From NCBI RefSeq assembly GCF_000148545.1, contig NZ_AEDV01000090.1, forward strand, positions 1 to 54,322: a DNA stretch of 54,322 nucleotides. The letters are read 5' to 3'. This DNA comes from Streptococcus mitis SK597. GTDB lineage: Bacteria > Bacillota > Bacilli > Lactobacillales > Streptococcaceae. The position numbers were made by a program, and so were the translations under genes. The stretch's first letter is position 1. Each line of letters starts with the position of its first letter. The notes under the pieces were generated by a model. The model had not been told where the DNA came from. It was given only the letters and a program-made list of their open reading frames with translations, and ran no database searches. Shown here piece after piece: positions 1 to 8,323 of this stretch.

Positions 1-25
1 GTTTCTCTCAAGCGACAACTATATT

Positions 26-54
26 AGTATATCACAGACACTTTCGCTTGTCAA
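26..54 (-). promoter_or_regulatory. Sigma-A promoter firing leftward out of the window
   Basis: On the minus strand a perfect TTGACA (49-54) is separated by 17 nt from TATACT (26-31). It lies downstream of the tRNA-Glu gene and points out of the window, so it probably drives a strongly expressed gene or RNA operon beyond the left edge. The target is not visible. Confidence 0.65.
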
Positions 55-114
55 CACTTTTTTGAAACTTTTTTAAAACTTTTTTTCATCAAGTGTGCCA
101 TCCGTAACATACCA

Positions 115-186
115 TAGTCCGTACGGGATTCGAACCCGTGTTACCGCCGTGAAAAGGCGGTGTCTTAACCCCTTGACCAACGGACC
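115..186 (-). tRNA. tRNA-Glu (anticodon UUC)
   Basis: The minus strand folds as a 72-nt cloverleaf: acceptor stem GGTCCGT/ACGGACT with a G-U first pair, anticodon stem CCGCC/GGCGG around the loop TTTTCAC (anticodon TTC), and a T-arm with GGTTCGAATCC. The 3' CCA is not encoded. Its own promoter lies just upstream (212-239). Confidence 0.95.
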
Positions 187-211
187 AGAGTTGTTATTTT
201 CAACTCTTACT

Positions 212-239
212 ATTATACAGTCTTTTCAAACTTTGTCAA
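212..239 (-). promoter_or_regulatory. Promoter of tRNA-Glu
   Basis: The minus strand shows TTGACA (234-239), a 16-nt spacer and TATAAT (212-217), ending 25 bp before the first base of the tRNA. Both hexamers match the consensus exactly, as expected for a stable-RNA gene. Confidence 0.8.
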
Positions 240-290
240 CTACTTTTTTAAATTTTTTACAAATTTTTCAATTCGTTTTTCAAATTATAG

Positions 291-319
291 TAAAAAGAGC
301 CAGAATTATACTGACTCTT
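291..319 (-). terminator. Terminator after the deaminase gene
   Basis: On the minus strand AGAGTCAG and CTGGCTCT pair (one G-U) around a 7-nt loop, followed by a run of T. It sits at the end of the gltX-deaminase transcript and insulates it from the tRNA promoter. Confidence 0.75.
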
Positions 320-754
320 CTATTGTTCATTAAACTTAGAAGCACGTTCTTCTCCCCACCAATAGGGCATTAGTTCTGCGACTTTAACTGTTTTTCTTAT
401 ATTATAGTCCATCATGAATTCTGCATCTTTATTTTCAGCGTTCAACTCTAATAGGAATTCTCTGCAAGCTCCACAGGGCATGGCTGAACTTCCACCATAA
501 GGTGGTTTGTCTCGAAAGGCTAATACTTTTTTAACCTTAGTTTGTCCTGAAAATTGGTACATATTGAAGAGAGCTGCCCGCTCTGCGCAGAGATGGAAAA
601 CACCACAGGTTCCCTCCATACAGAAACCTGTAAATATTTGTCCATCTTCTGCTTCTACTGCGGCCACAACATGGTTAGCGTAAACAAAATCAGATACTTC
701 ATGTGGATTATACAATTTCTGTGCTTCTTCGTACATCTTTTCCCAGATGTCCAT
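320..754 (-). CDS. Cytidine/deoxycytidylate deaminase family protein
   Basis: This 144-residue protein carries the two zinc motifs of the cytidine deaminase fold: HLCAERAAL near residues 54-62 (catalytic Glu) and PCGACRE near 93-99 (two zinc cysteines). The length fits a single-domain deaminase. The C-terminal part is unlike classic Cdd, so the substrate could be a nucleoside, a modified base or a nucleoside-like drug. It starts 13 bp after gltX with a GGGT-type ribosome site, so the two are probably co-transcribed. The family is secure; the substrate is not shown. Confidence 0.85.
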   Translation of the reverse strand: MDIWEKMYEEAQKLYNPHEVSDFVYANHVVAAVEAEDGQIFTGFCMEGTCGVFHLCAERAALFNMYQFSGQTKVKKVLAFRDKPPYGGSSAMPCGACREFLLELNAENKDAEFMMDYNIRKTVKVAELMPYWWGEERASKFNEQ

Positions 755-767
755 TATTGTACCCTTC

Positions 768-2228
768 TTATTTAGAGATTTCCTTTAACATATTTTCGAT
801 ATGCTGGATTGATTTTTCACGTCCAAGCAAGAAAATTGTATCTGGTAATTCTGGTCCATGCATTTCACCTGAAACTGCGATGCGAATTGGCATGAAGAGA
901 TTTTTCCCTTTGATACCTGTTTCTTTTTGAACAGCTTTGATTTGTGGGAAGATATTCTCTGTTACAAATTCATCATCTGTCATCGCCTCAAGTTTTGCTT
1001 TGAAGGCTTCAAGAACTGTTGGGACTGTTTCCACCGCCATGACTTCGCGTTCTGCGTCTGTCAATTCTGGGAAATCTGAGAAGAAAAGATCTGTCAATGG
1101 AATAATTTCATCTACTGATTTCATTTGTGGTTTATAGAGCTCAACTAATTTTTCAGCCTTGTCTGTTAAACGGCCTGCTTCTTCTAGGAATGGTTTTGCC
1201 ATTTCAAAGATAGTTTCTAGGTCTGCATTCTTGATATAATCATTGCTCATCCAGTCTAGTTTTTTCTGGTCAAAGGCTGCTGGAGACTTGCTCAGGCGGT
1301 TTTCATCGAAAAGTTTAATGAGTTCTTCACGAGAGAAGATTTCATCTTCGCCACCTGGGTTCCAACCAAGAAGAGCAATAAAGTTAAAGACTGCTTCTGG
1401 AAGGTAACCTTTCTTTCGATAATCTTCGATAAATTGAAGTGTATTAGTATCACGTTTAGATAACTTCTTACCAGTCTCAGAGTTGATAATCAAGGTCATG
1501 TGACCGAACTCTGGAGCTTCCCAACCAAGTGCTTCATAAACCATGAGCTGTTTTGGTGTATTAGCAATGTGGTCATCTCCACGGATTACGTGAGAAATTT
1601 GCATATCATGGTCATCGATGACAACGGCAAAGTTGTATGTTGGGTAACCGTCTTTCTTTTGGATAACCCAGTCACCACCGATATTGCCACCTTCAAATTC
1701 GATATCACCTTTGACCATATCATGCCACTTGTAGATACCTGACTCATTGACAGCCAAGCGAACTGTTGGGATGATTCCTGCTGCTTCACGTTCTGCGATG
1801 TAAGCTGCTTTTTCTTCTTCACTCATACCAAGGTATTCATTGATGTAGCGTGGTGTTTCGCCAGCTGCTTCTTGGCGTTCGCGTTCCGCTGCCAACTCTT
1901 CTTCTGTAACATAAGATTTGTAGGCTTTTCCTTCAGCTAACAGTTTGTCGATGTATTTTTGATACAAGTCCAAACGCTCAGACTGGCGGTAATTTTCATG
2001 TGTTTCTGGACTTTCATCCCAGTCCATACCTAACCAACGAAGGTTTTCAAGCTGTGAACGTTCCCCATCCTCGACATGACGTTTACGGTCAGTATCTTCA
2101 ATACGGATAATAAAAGTTCCACCATGATGACGTGCGTAAAGGTAGTTGAACAATGCTGTACGGGCATTACCGATGTGTAGTAGTCCTGTTGGACTTGGTG
2201 CGTAACGTACGCGGATATCTTTTGACAT
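768..2228 (-). CDS. gltX: Glutamyl-tRNA synthetase
   Basis: A class I synthetase of 486 residues that charges tRNA-Glu and, in bacteria lacking GlnRS, also tRNA-Gln. The ATP-binding HIGN motif is at residues 18-21 and KLSKR at 255-259; the anticodon-binding helical region fills the C-terminal third. Length is normal. No T-box or other long leader is seen upstream. A tRNA-Glu gene lies 0.6 kb downstream in the same direction but behind its own promoter. Confidence 0.97.
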   Translation of the reverse strand: MSKDIRVRYAPSPTGLLHIGNARTALFNYLYARHHGGTFIIRIEDTDRKRHVEDGERSQLENLRWLGMDWDESPETHENYRQSERLDLYQKYIDKLLAEGKAYKSYVTEEELAAERERQEAAGETPRYINEYLGMSEEEKAAYIAEREAAGIIPTVRLAVNESGIYKWHDMVKGDIEFEGGNIGGDWVIQKKDGYPTYNFAVVIDDHDMQISHVIRGDDHIANTPKQLMVYEALGWEAPEFGHMTLIINSETGKKLSKRDTNTLQFIEDYRKKGYLPEAVFNFIALLGWNPGGEDEIFSREELIKLFDENRLSKSPAAFDQKKLDWMSNDYIKNADLETIFEMAKPFLEEAGRLTDKAEKLVELYKPQMKSVDEIIPLTDLFFSDFPELTDAEREVMAVETVPTVLEAFKAKLEAMTDDEFVTENIFPQIKAVQKETGIKGKNLFMPIRIAVSGEMHGPELPDTIFLLGREKSIQHIENMLKEISK

Positions 2229-2324
2229 AGTTTCTCCTATAAAGTCTCTAGGCGTCTGCCTTTTTGCTCTCTATATTATATCACAAGTCTTGGCTGAGTC
2301 CAATTTCTATGGATAAAGAGAGTA

Positions 2325-2349
2325 AAAAGAGTGGACAAACCACTCTTTT
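2325..2349 (-). terminator. Terminator of pgi
   Basis: A perfect 10-bp stem AAAAGAGTGG/CCACTCTTTT with a 5-nt loop lies directly after the pgi stop codon. Its A/T flanks let it work in either direction, but only pgi ends here. Confidence 0.8.
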
Positions 2350-2355
2350 CTTCTA

Positions 2356-3705
2356 TTATAGACGTGCGTTAAGTTCTTTGCTCAATTCTTCAAATCCTGG
2401 TTTTCCAAGAAGGGCAAACATGTTACGTTTGTAAGCTTCAACACCTGGTTGGTCAAATGGGTTGATGGCATTCAAGTAACCAGAAAGGGCGATAGCCAAT
2501 TCGAAGAAGTAGATAGTGTAACCAAGAGTGAAAGCATCTTGCTCTGGAAGAGTCACGTACATGTTTGGTACATCACCATCTGTGTGGGCAAGAAGAACAC
2601 CATCAGTCGCTTTTTTGTTTACAAAGTCAACGTCTTTTCCTTGAAGGTAACCAAGTCCATCAAGGTCTTCTTCCAAGCTAGGGATAATCACATTCTTACG
2701 GGGTTTGTCAACACGGACAACTGTTTCAAACATGATACGAGTTCCTTCTTGAATAAATTGACCAAGTGAGTGCAAGTCAGTTGAGAAGTTGGCTGAAGTT
2801 GGGTAGATACCTTTTTGGTCTTTCCCTTCTGATTCACCAGCCAATTGTTTCCACCATTCTGAGAAGTACTGAAGTGATGGCTCATAGTTTACCAAGATTT
2901 CAGTTGCATAGCCTTTACGGTAAAGGATGTTACGAACAGCTGCATATTGGTAAGCTTCGTTTTCAGAGATTTTGTCTGAAGTGTAGTCTTTGCGAGCTGC
3001 ATTCGCACCTTCCATAAGGGCTTTGATGTCAGCTCCTGAAGCAGCGATTGGAAGCAAACCAACAGCTGTCAATACTGAGAAGCGTCCACCGATGTCATCT
3101 GGAACAACAAATGTTTCCCAACCGTTAGCATCTGCTTCAACCTTAACAGCACCTTTTTGGCGGTCAGTTGTTGCATAGATACGTTTGTTAGCTTCTTCTT
3201 GACCGTATTTCTTAACCAAAAGTTCTTTAAAGACACGGAAAGCAATCGCTGGTTCAGTTGTTGTACCTGATTTAGAAATCACGTTTACTGAGAAGTCTTT
3301 GTCTGCAACATACTCTACCAAGTCAGCAAGGTAAGTAGATGAGATTGAGTTTCCTGCGTAAAGGATTTGTGGAGCCTTGCGTTCTTCTTTTGTTTGCAAG
3401 TTAGCAAAGTGGTGGTTCAAGAAGTCGATTGCTGCTTTGGCACCAAGGTAAGATCCACCGATACCGATAACAACCAAAACATCGCTGTCTGACTTAATTT
3501 GCTCAGCAGCTTTCAAGATGCGGTCAAATTCTTCGCGGTCGTAGTTTTCAGGAAGGTCCAACCATCCCAAGAAGTCGCTACCAGCACCAGTTCCTTTACG
3601 GATCAATTCATCTGCTGCTGTTACTTGTGATTGCATGTATTCCACTTCATGTGGTGCAACAAATTTGTCTAAAACTTTTGAATAATCAAATTTAATATGT
3701 GACAT
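2356..3705 (-). CDS. pgi: Glucose-6-phosphate isomerase
   Basis: A 449-residue cytosolic enzyme interconverting glucose-6-phosphate and fructose-6-phosphate. Visible motifs include [10 protein letters not shown] for phosphate binding and [16 protein letters not shown]. The start at MSHIKF is chosen because a TCCTCC complement (GGAGGA on the coding strand) sits 5 nt upstream; the longer open frame adds 39 residues unlike the family. Its promoter is at 3734-3762, and a LacI-type palindrome lies further upstream at 3799-3810, suggesting some link to sugar control. Glucose-6-phosphate from the maltodextrin genes in this window would enter glycolysis here. Confidence 0.96.
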   Translation of the reverse strand: MSHIKFDYSKVLDKFVAPHEVEYMQSQVTAADELIRKGTGAGSDFLGWLDLPENYDREEFDRILKAAEQIKSDSDVLVVIGIGGSYLGAKAAIDFLNHHFANLQTKEERKAPQILYAGNSISSTYLADLVEYVADKDFSVNVISKSGTTTEPAIAFRVFKELLVKKYGQEEANKRIYATTDRQKGAVKVEADANGWETFVVPDDIGGRFSVLTAVGLLPIAASGADIKALMEGANAARKDYTSDKISENEAYQYAAVRNILYRKGYATEILVNYEPSLQYFSEWWKQLAGESEGKDQKGIYPTSANFSTDLHSLGQFIQEGTRIMFETVVRVDKPRKNVIIPSLEEDLDGLGYLQGKDVDFVNKKATDGVLLAHTDGDVPNMYVTLPEQDAFTLGYTIYFFELAIALSGYLNAINPFDQPGVEAYKRNMFALLGKPGFEELSKELNARL

Positions 3706-3733
3706 GTTATTCCTCCAATATTTCTTCTTTTCT

Positions 3734-3762
3734 ATCATAACGCTTACCTTCGTTTTTTTCAA
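3734..3762 (-). promoter_or_regulatory. Promoter of pgi
   Basis: Minus strand TTGAAA (3757-3762), a 17-nt spacer, TATGAT (3734-3739). The predicted transcript begins about 20 nt before the pgi start codon. Confidence 0.65.
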
Positions 3763-3798
3763 GTTTTTTGTCGAATTTCTCCAATTTTTATCAGAATT

Positions 3799-3810
3799 CA
3801 AACGTTTGCG
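3799..3810. promoter_or_regulatory. LacI/CcpA-type operator-like palindrome upstream of pgi
   Basis: CAAACGTTTG is a perfect palindrome and continues as CG, matching 12 of 14 positions of the CGCAAACGTTTGCG site in front of malQ. It is centred about 77 bp upstream of the predicted pgi transcription start. Binding by MalR or CcpA is inferred from similarity only. Confidence 0.4.
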
Positions 3811-3852
3811 TAAAAATCCCACATTCCAAAAATTTTGAAAAAATAAAAGAAA

Positions 3853-3878
3853 GAACGACTAGATGTTCCAGTCGTCAC
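3853..3878 (-). terminator. Terminator of the amidotransferase-like gene
   Basis: Minus strand ACGACT and AGTCGT pair around a 9-nt loop, followed by a T-rich tract. The first arm overlaps the stop codon of the gene at 3875-4564. Confidence 0.65.
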
Positions 3879-4564
3879 AGTTCATTCAATAAATACTCAA
3901 ATAGTTCTAAATTGCCATCTTCTTCATTAACCAGAAACTCTGGATGCCACTGCAAACCGATAATGCGGTGCTCATCGATAGATTCAATCGCTTCGATGGT
4001 CTGGTCTCTTGGATCAATAGCAGTTACACGGAAATTAGGTGCCAAATCTTTAATGCTTTGACGATGGACGGAGTTGACCTGACTTTCTTTTCCAAATAGC
4101 TTAGCCACCACGCTTCCTTCCACTGTCTCAATAGAGTGAGATGTCCCGAAAGGTAGTCCTTGCCAGTGACCTTCGATTTCTTGATTGAGAGTTCCGCCAA
4201 AGGCAACATTGACAAGTTGAACACCACGGCAGATTGCCATAATTGGTTTATTCTGACGGAGCGCTTCCTTCAAGAGTGCCAATTCAAATTCGTCACGGAC
4301 TAGATTATAGTCATCGCTCTCAATGGTTTTTTTCTCTCCGTAAAATTGGGGATGAACATTTTGACCGCCTGTCAAGATAAGTTTGTCAATCATTTCTACA
4401 TAATCACGTACAACTGACTCATCACCTACAGGAATGACTAAAGGGAGACCACCGACTTGACGAATGCTCTCTGCGAATCTACAAGATACAGATGAATGAA
4501 TGTTTTTGCCTTCTGCATCTACGGGACATAGATTTGCAGCAACTCCTACAACCGTTCTAGGCAT
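3875..4564 (-). CDS. Class I glutamine amidotransferase-like hydrolase (peptidase C26)
   Basis: A 229-residue protein of the gamma-glutamyl-GABA hydrolase type. The nucleophile elbow AICRGVQLVNVAFGG and the partner histidine in LQWHPEF are both present, so the Cys-His-Glu triad looks intact. Members hydrolyse gamma-glutamyl amides; the true substrate here is unknown. The start MPRTVVG has a good ribosome site (GGAGA); an upstream in-frame ATG would add 16 residues without one. It appears monocistronic, with its own terminator. Confidence 0.85.
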   Translation of the reverse strand: MPRTVVGVAANLCPVDAEGKNIHSSVSCRFAESIRQVGGLPLVIPVGDESVVRDYVEMIDKLILTGGQNVHPQFYGEKKTIESDDYNLVRDEFELALLKEALRQNKPIMAICRGVQLVNVAFGGTLNQEIEGHWQGLPFGTSHSIETVEGSVVAKLFGKESQVNSVHRQSIKDLAPNFRVTAIDPRDQTIEAIESIDEHRIIGLQWHPEFLVNEEDGNLELFEYLLNEL

Positions 4565-4670
4565 GATGTCTCTCCTTTCGAATACTAACGATAGTCCTAT
4601 CCTATCACTCAAAACGCCTTTCGTCTAATATGTTTTTTTTAAGGCTGTGATAAAAATTTTTTATGGACAA

Positions 4671-4700
4671 GAAAAAGCTGCCCACATAGGACAACTTCTT
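4671..4700 (-). terminator. Terminator of patA-patB
   Basis: Minus strand AAGTTGTCC and GGGCAGCTT pair with G-U wobbles around a 5-nt loop, followed by T5. It lies directly after the patB stop codon. Confidence 0.65.
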
Positions 4701-4702
4701 TC

Positions 4703-6469
4703 TTATTCGAAAACAAATTGATTGTGATAAAGTTCTGAGTAGAAGCCACCTAGTTTCAAAAGTTCATGGTGGTTACCGCGTTCAATGACTTCTCCATCTT
4801 TAAGGACAATAATCTGGTCTGCATTGAGGATGGTCTTCAAACGATGGGCAATGACAAAACTGGTTCTACCCGCTACAACCGCCTCCATAGCATGCTGAAT
4901 CTTACTTTCTGTCACCGTATCTACGTTTGAAGTTGCTTCATCGAGAATGAGAACTTCTGGATCTGTCATCAGGGTTCGAGCGATAGAAATCAATTGCTTT
5001 TGTCCTGTTGAGAAGATGCTCTGGTCATCATCTATAAGAGTATCGTATTTATCAGGTAAGCTTTCGATATAGTCATGAATGTGGGTTGCTTTGGCTGCTG
5101 CCTCAACCATTTCTTGACTAGCATCTGGCATACCGAAACGGATATTGTCTCGAATGGTTCCACTAAATAAGACCGAATCTTGCAAGACAATTCCCACCTT
5201 GCTTCTGAGACTATCCAAATCATAGTCACGAATGTCTTTGCCATCAAAATAAATACCACCAGCATCAACATCATAAAAACGATTGATGAGGTTCATAATA
5301 GTCGTTTTCCCTGACCCAGTCGGACCAACAACTGCTGTCATCTGGCCTTTAGGGGCAGAAATGCTAACATCTTTCAAAATAGGTTTATCAGGCAAGTATG
5401 AAAAATCAATATGACTAATTTCAACACCTTCTTGCAACTTAGTAAAGATCGGCGCCTTTTCAGGTCGAATTTCTTCCTCTGCGTCAAACATTTCCTGAAT
5501 CCGTTCAGCACCTGTAAAGGCCAACTGAAGACTTCCCCAACTAGCTGCAACTTGAATAATAGGCTGGTAGTACTGCTGAGAAAATTGGGCAAACATAACA
5601 ATCAAACCTAGGGCTGTACTTGTTTCAATAGTCTTATCATTCAACAGTACAGCTGAACCAGCAAAGATAACGATGGCTGTGTTGACCAGACTCATCCCAT
5701 TCATGACAGGGAAAAGAATCCCTGAGAACATTCTTCCTTTAAAGGTTGCCTTGCGCACGCGCTCATTTTGCTCAAGAAATCCTGCCATCATATCCTCTTG
5801 AATTCCTTGGACAATCACGGCTTTTTGGCCTGAGATACTCTCATCCATATAGGCGTTGAGTTTCCCTACCTCTTTCTGCTGGAGATTGGTGTATTTGCGC
5901 GCCATTTTCACGATGAAAATCAGCATAAGGAAGGCCACTGGTGTGCTGGCAATGGTGATGAGGGCCAGCGTCACATTTCTCGAAAACATGACAAGAATCA
6001 GACCGATATATAAAACAATATTGCTCATGACCTGAATCAAACTTTCGTTAAAGGCTTGGAGGATATTATCCAAATCACTGGTAAAACGAGACAAGATATC
6101 GCCATCTTGTCGGCGGTCAAAGAAAGAGACCGTCAAGCGAGCAAGCTTACCGAAGAGGCCTTTGCGCATCTCGTTGGTCGACTCTGCAATCACGCGCGTC
6201 ATGAGGCACATGTATATGACACTGGAGATAAATAGAACCAAAACCAGCAAACCAAGATTGACCATGATTCCTGATAGACTTTGCCAAACAAGTTCTGGAT
6301 TGCCATCTTGATAAGCTTGAACTAAATTAGCTAGCTGCGTTACTGCTTGTCCAGAAAATACCGGAAAGAGGGCTTGGGCAAGAGTCGCCAGAACAATCAT
6401 CAGGATAACAACTACAAATGATAGCTTATAGACTTTAAAATAATTCCAAAAAAATTGAACTGTCTTCAT
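4703..6469 (-). CDS. patB: ABC multidrug exporter half-transporter PatB
   Basis: A 588-residue TMD-NBD fusion: six membrane segments in about 330 residues, then an ATPase domain with Walker A GPTGSGKTT, Walker B VLILDEATS with its catalytic Glu, and switch His in FVIAHRL. The signature reads FSTGQKQ instead of LSGGQ, so one composite ATP site in the heterodimer should be weak. It pairs with the gene just upstream (1-nt gap). In pneumococcus PatA/PatB exports fluoroquinolones and dyes; the assignment rests on order, length and remembered similarity. The start at MKTVQFF follows GGAGG; the longer frame is inside patA. Confidence 0.88.
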   Translation of the reverse strand: MKTVQFFWNYFKVYKLSFVVVILMIVLATLAQALFPVFSGQAVTQLANLVQAYQDGNPELVWQSLSGIMVNLGLLVLVLFISSVIYMCLMTRVIAESTNEMRKGLFGKLARLTVSFFDRRQDGDILSRFTSDLDNILQAFNESLIQVMSNIVLYIGLILVMFSRNVTLALITIASTPVAFLMLIFIVKMARKYTNLQQKEVGKLNAYMDESISGQKAVIVQGIQEDMMAGFLEQNERVRKATFKGRMFSGILFPVMNGMSLVNTAIVIFAGSAVLLNDKTIETSTALGLIVMFAQFSQQYYQPIIQVAASWGSLQLAFTGAERIQEMFDAEEEIRPEKAPIFTKLQEGVEISHIDFSYLPDKPILKDVSISAPKGQMTAVVGPTGSGKTTIMNLINRFYDVDAGGIYFDGKDIRDYDLDSLRSKVGIVLQDSVLFSGTIRDNIRFGMPDASQEMVEAAAKATHIHDYIESLPDKYDTLIDDDQSIFSTGQKQLISIARTLMTDPEVLILDEATSNVDTVTESKIQHAMEAVVAGRTSFVIAHRLKTILNADQIIVLKDGEVIERGNHHELLKLGGFYSELYHNQFVFE

Positions 6470-6470
6470 T

Positions 6471-8177
6471 TTACTCCTCCTTTCCTTTCTGTGTTTCATA
6501 GATTTCACGATAAACAGCATTGTTGGCAACCAAGTCTGCATGCGTGCCTTGACCAATCAATCGTCCTTGATCTAGAACCAATATTTTATCTGCATGAACA
6601 ACCGAGCTAATCTTTTGCGCGATGATAATGGTTGTTGTTCCCTTCAAGTCCTTATTCAAGGCTTCTTGAACCAGGCGCTCTGACTTGGCATCCAATGCCG
6701 AGGTCGAATCGTCAAAAATCAGAATACGTGGATTGCTGACAATTCCACGAGCAATCGACATCCTTTGCTTTTGCCCACCAGAGAAATTGGTTCCCCGTTC
6801 CTCAACCGGACTTTCAAAGGTTTTCTCCATACGATGAATGAATTCACTAGCCTGGGCAATATTAGCTGCGCGCTCCATTTCAAATAGAGTAGCATCTCCT
6901 TTGCCCTGTCTCAAGTTATCTGCAATCGTTCCACTAAAGAGAATGGCACGTTGAAGAACGATAGAAACAGTTTTACGCAGGGTTCCTTCACTCACTTCTC
7001 GAATATCCTTACCTCCGATTTTGATAGCCCCTTCCTGTGGATCAAAAAGACGTGGAATCAATTGAGCCAAGGTTGACTTTCCTGCACCAGTTGCTCCAAC
7101 TACACCAACCATTTGACCAGGTTCAATAGTAAAGCTCACATCTTTCAGCATCGGTTCCTTATCCATTGGATAGGTAAAGGTCACATTTTCAAAGCTAAGG
7201 CTTCCAACCAACTCTTCATCTGGGACATCCTTGAAGGTCATAGCTGGCTCTGCGTCAAGAATTTCTCGAATACGACGCATAGAAATCATGGCACGGCTGA
7301 CAGAATTTCCTAAAAATCCAACCATAACAATGGTAAAGATAATCTGGCTCAGGTAATTAACAAAGGAAGCAATAGAGCCAACAACTGATGGATCCGACTG
7401 AACCATCCCTGCAACTAGCCAAATAGAGAGGAATACCGCCCCATAACCGACCAACATCATGAAAGGTTCCACTACTGAAAAGGCATACCCAATGTAAAGA
7501 TTTTGACCGAGAAGCTCGTCTGAAACCTCCGTAAACTTAGCAAACTGCTCTTTTTCTTGGACAAAGGACTTGACCACACGAACGCCACGCAGATTTTCCT
7601 TGGCAATGGCATTGATGCGTTCAAGAAGGGTTTGAAACTTGGCAAAACGAGGCCCCATCATTCCCATCATGACAGCAGTCAAGGCAAAGATCAAGATAAC
7701 CATGAGAACAATCACCCACCACAGAGAAGGTAAGGTTTGAACCGCAAGGATAAACGAACCGATGAATAAGAGGGGAAGTCTGAAAAGAATTTGGAAGGTC
7801 ATCATGACCACGTTCTGAATCTGGTTGATATCATTTGTCATGCGAACGACTAGATTTCCCGCATTAAATTGTTCAATATTGGCATAAGAAAAGGTTTGGA
7901 TTTTACGGAAGGCATCCTCTCGAAGGTCAGATGAAACTCCTTGGGCAATATAGGCTGCAAGGACAACATTGAGACCACCAGCAACTAGACCAACCACGGC
8001 CACACCAATCAACCAAGCCCCGATACTATAAATAGCTTCATATTTTCCAGCAAGGAGGGCGTCTAACACTTCCTGCAGATAACGCGGTTGCAGAAGTGAA
8101 CTAGCAACCATCAAGCCTGTCATCAGGAGCGAAGCCAAGGCCTGCCACTTGTAGGTTTTTATTTTCTGAATCAGCAT
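6471..8177 (-). CDS. patA: ABC multidrug exporter half-transporter PatA
   Basis: A 568-residue partner of PatB with the same layout. Walker A is GATGAGKST and the signature NFSGGQKQ is good, but the Walker B end is IFDDS (Asp in place of the catalytic Glu) and the switch loop is IIAQKIS (Gln for His). Together with the altered PatB signature, this gives one proper and one degenerate ATP site, a pattern known for heterodimeric exporters. Transcription starts at the 8251-8279 promoter and must pass a terminator-like hairpin (8187-8227), which is the likely control point. Confidence 0.88.
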   Translation of the reverse strand: MLIQKIKTYKWQALASLLMTGLMVASSLLQPRYLQEVLDALLAGKYEAIYSIGAWLIGVAVVGLVAGGLNVVLAAYIAQGVSSDLREDAFRKIQTFSYANIEQFNAGNLVVRMTNDINQIQNVVMMTFQILFRLPLLFIGSFILAVQTLPSLWWVIVLMVILIFALTAVMMGMMGPRFAKFQTLLERINAIAKENLRGVRVVKSFVQEKEQFAKFTEVSDELLGQNLYIGYAFSVVEPFMMLVGYGAVFLSIWLVAGMVQSDPSVVGSIASFVNYLSQIIFTIVMVGFLGNSVSRAMISMRRIREILDAEPAMTFKDVPDEELVGSLSFENVTFTYPMDKEPMLKDVSFTIEPGQMVGVVGATGAGKSTLAQLIPRLFDPQEGAIKIGGKDIREVSEGTLRKTVSIVLQRAILFSGTIADNLRQGKGDATLFEMERAANIAQASEFIHRMEKTFESPVEERGTNFSGGQKQRMSIARGIVSNPRILIFDDSTSALDAKSERLVQEALNKDLKGTTTIIIAQKISSVVHADKILVLDQGRLIGQGTHADLVANNAVYREIYETQKGKEE

Positions 8178-8186
8178 ACTTTCTCC

Positions 8187-8227
8187 TTAAAAAATAGACA
8201 AAAGGGAGCGACAATGTGTCAGCTCCT
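8187..8227 (-). promoter_or_regulatory. Terminator-like attenuator hairpin in the patA leader
   Basis: On the minus strand GGAGC..GACA pairs with TGTC..GCTCC (one bulged T, 3-nt loop) and is followed by a T-rich tract ending in T6. It lies between the promoter and the patA ribosome site, so it should end most transcripts before patA. As I recall, changes in such a stem-loop raise patAB expression and drug efflux in pneumococcus. Confidence 0.7.
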
Positions 8228-8250
8228 TCTCATTCTGTTTGTGTGATGTT

Positions 8251-8279
8251 ATTCTAGCAAAAAAGTGGGGGATTGTCAA
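8251..8279 (-). promoter_or_regulatory. Promoter of patA-patB
   Basis: Minus strand TTGACA (8274-8279), a 17-nt spacer, TAGAAT (8251-8256). It is a strong consensus promoter placed before a terminator-like hairpin. Confidence 0.75.
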
Positions 8280-8323
8280 AGAAGTCTCCTTAATACAGCT
8301 AGATTAACTAGTGAGTCTTGGTT

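Noticed and set aside
95-373. 92-codon plus-strand frame across the tRNA
   Set aside because: It overlaps the tRNA-Glu gene, its promoter and a terminator; not a plausible gene.
3706-3822. 39-residue N-terminal extension of pgi
   Set aside because: It crosses the promoter region, is unlike other isomerases, and a better start with GGAGGA exists at 3705.
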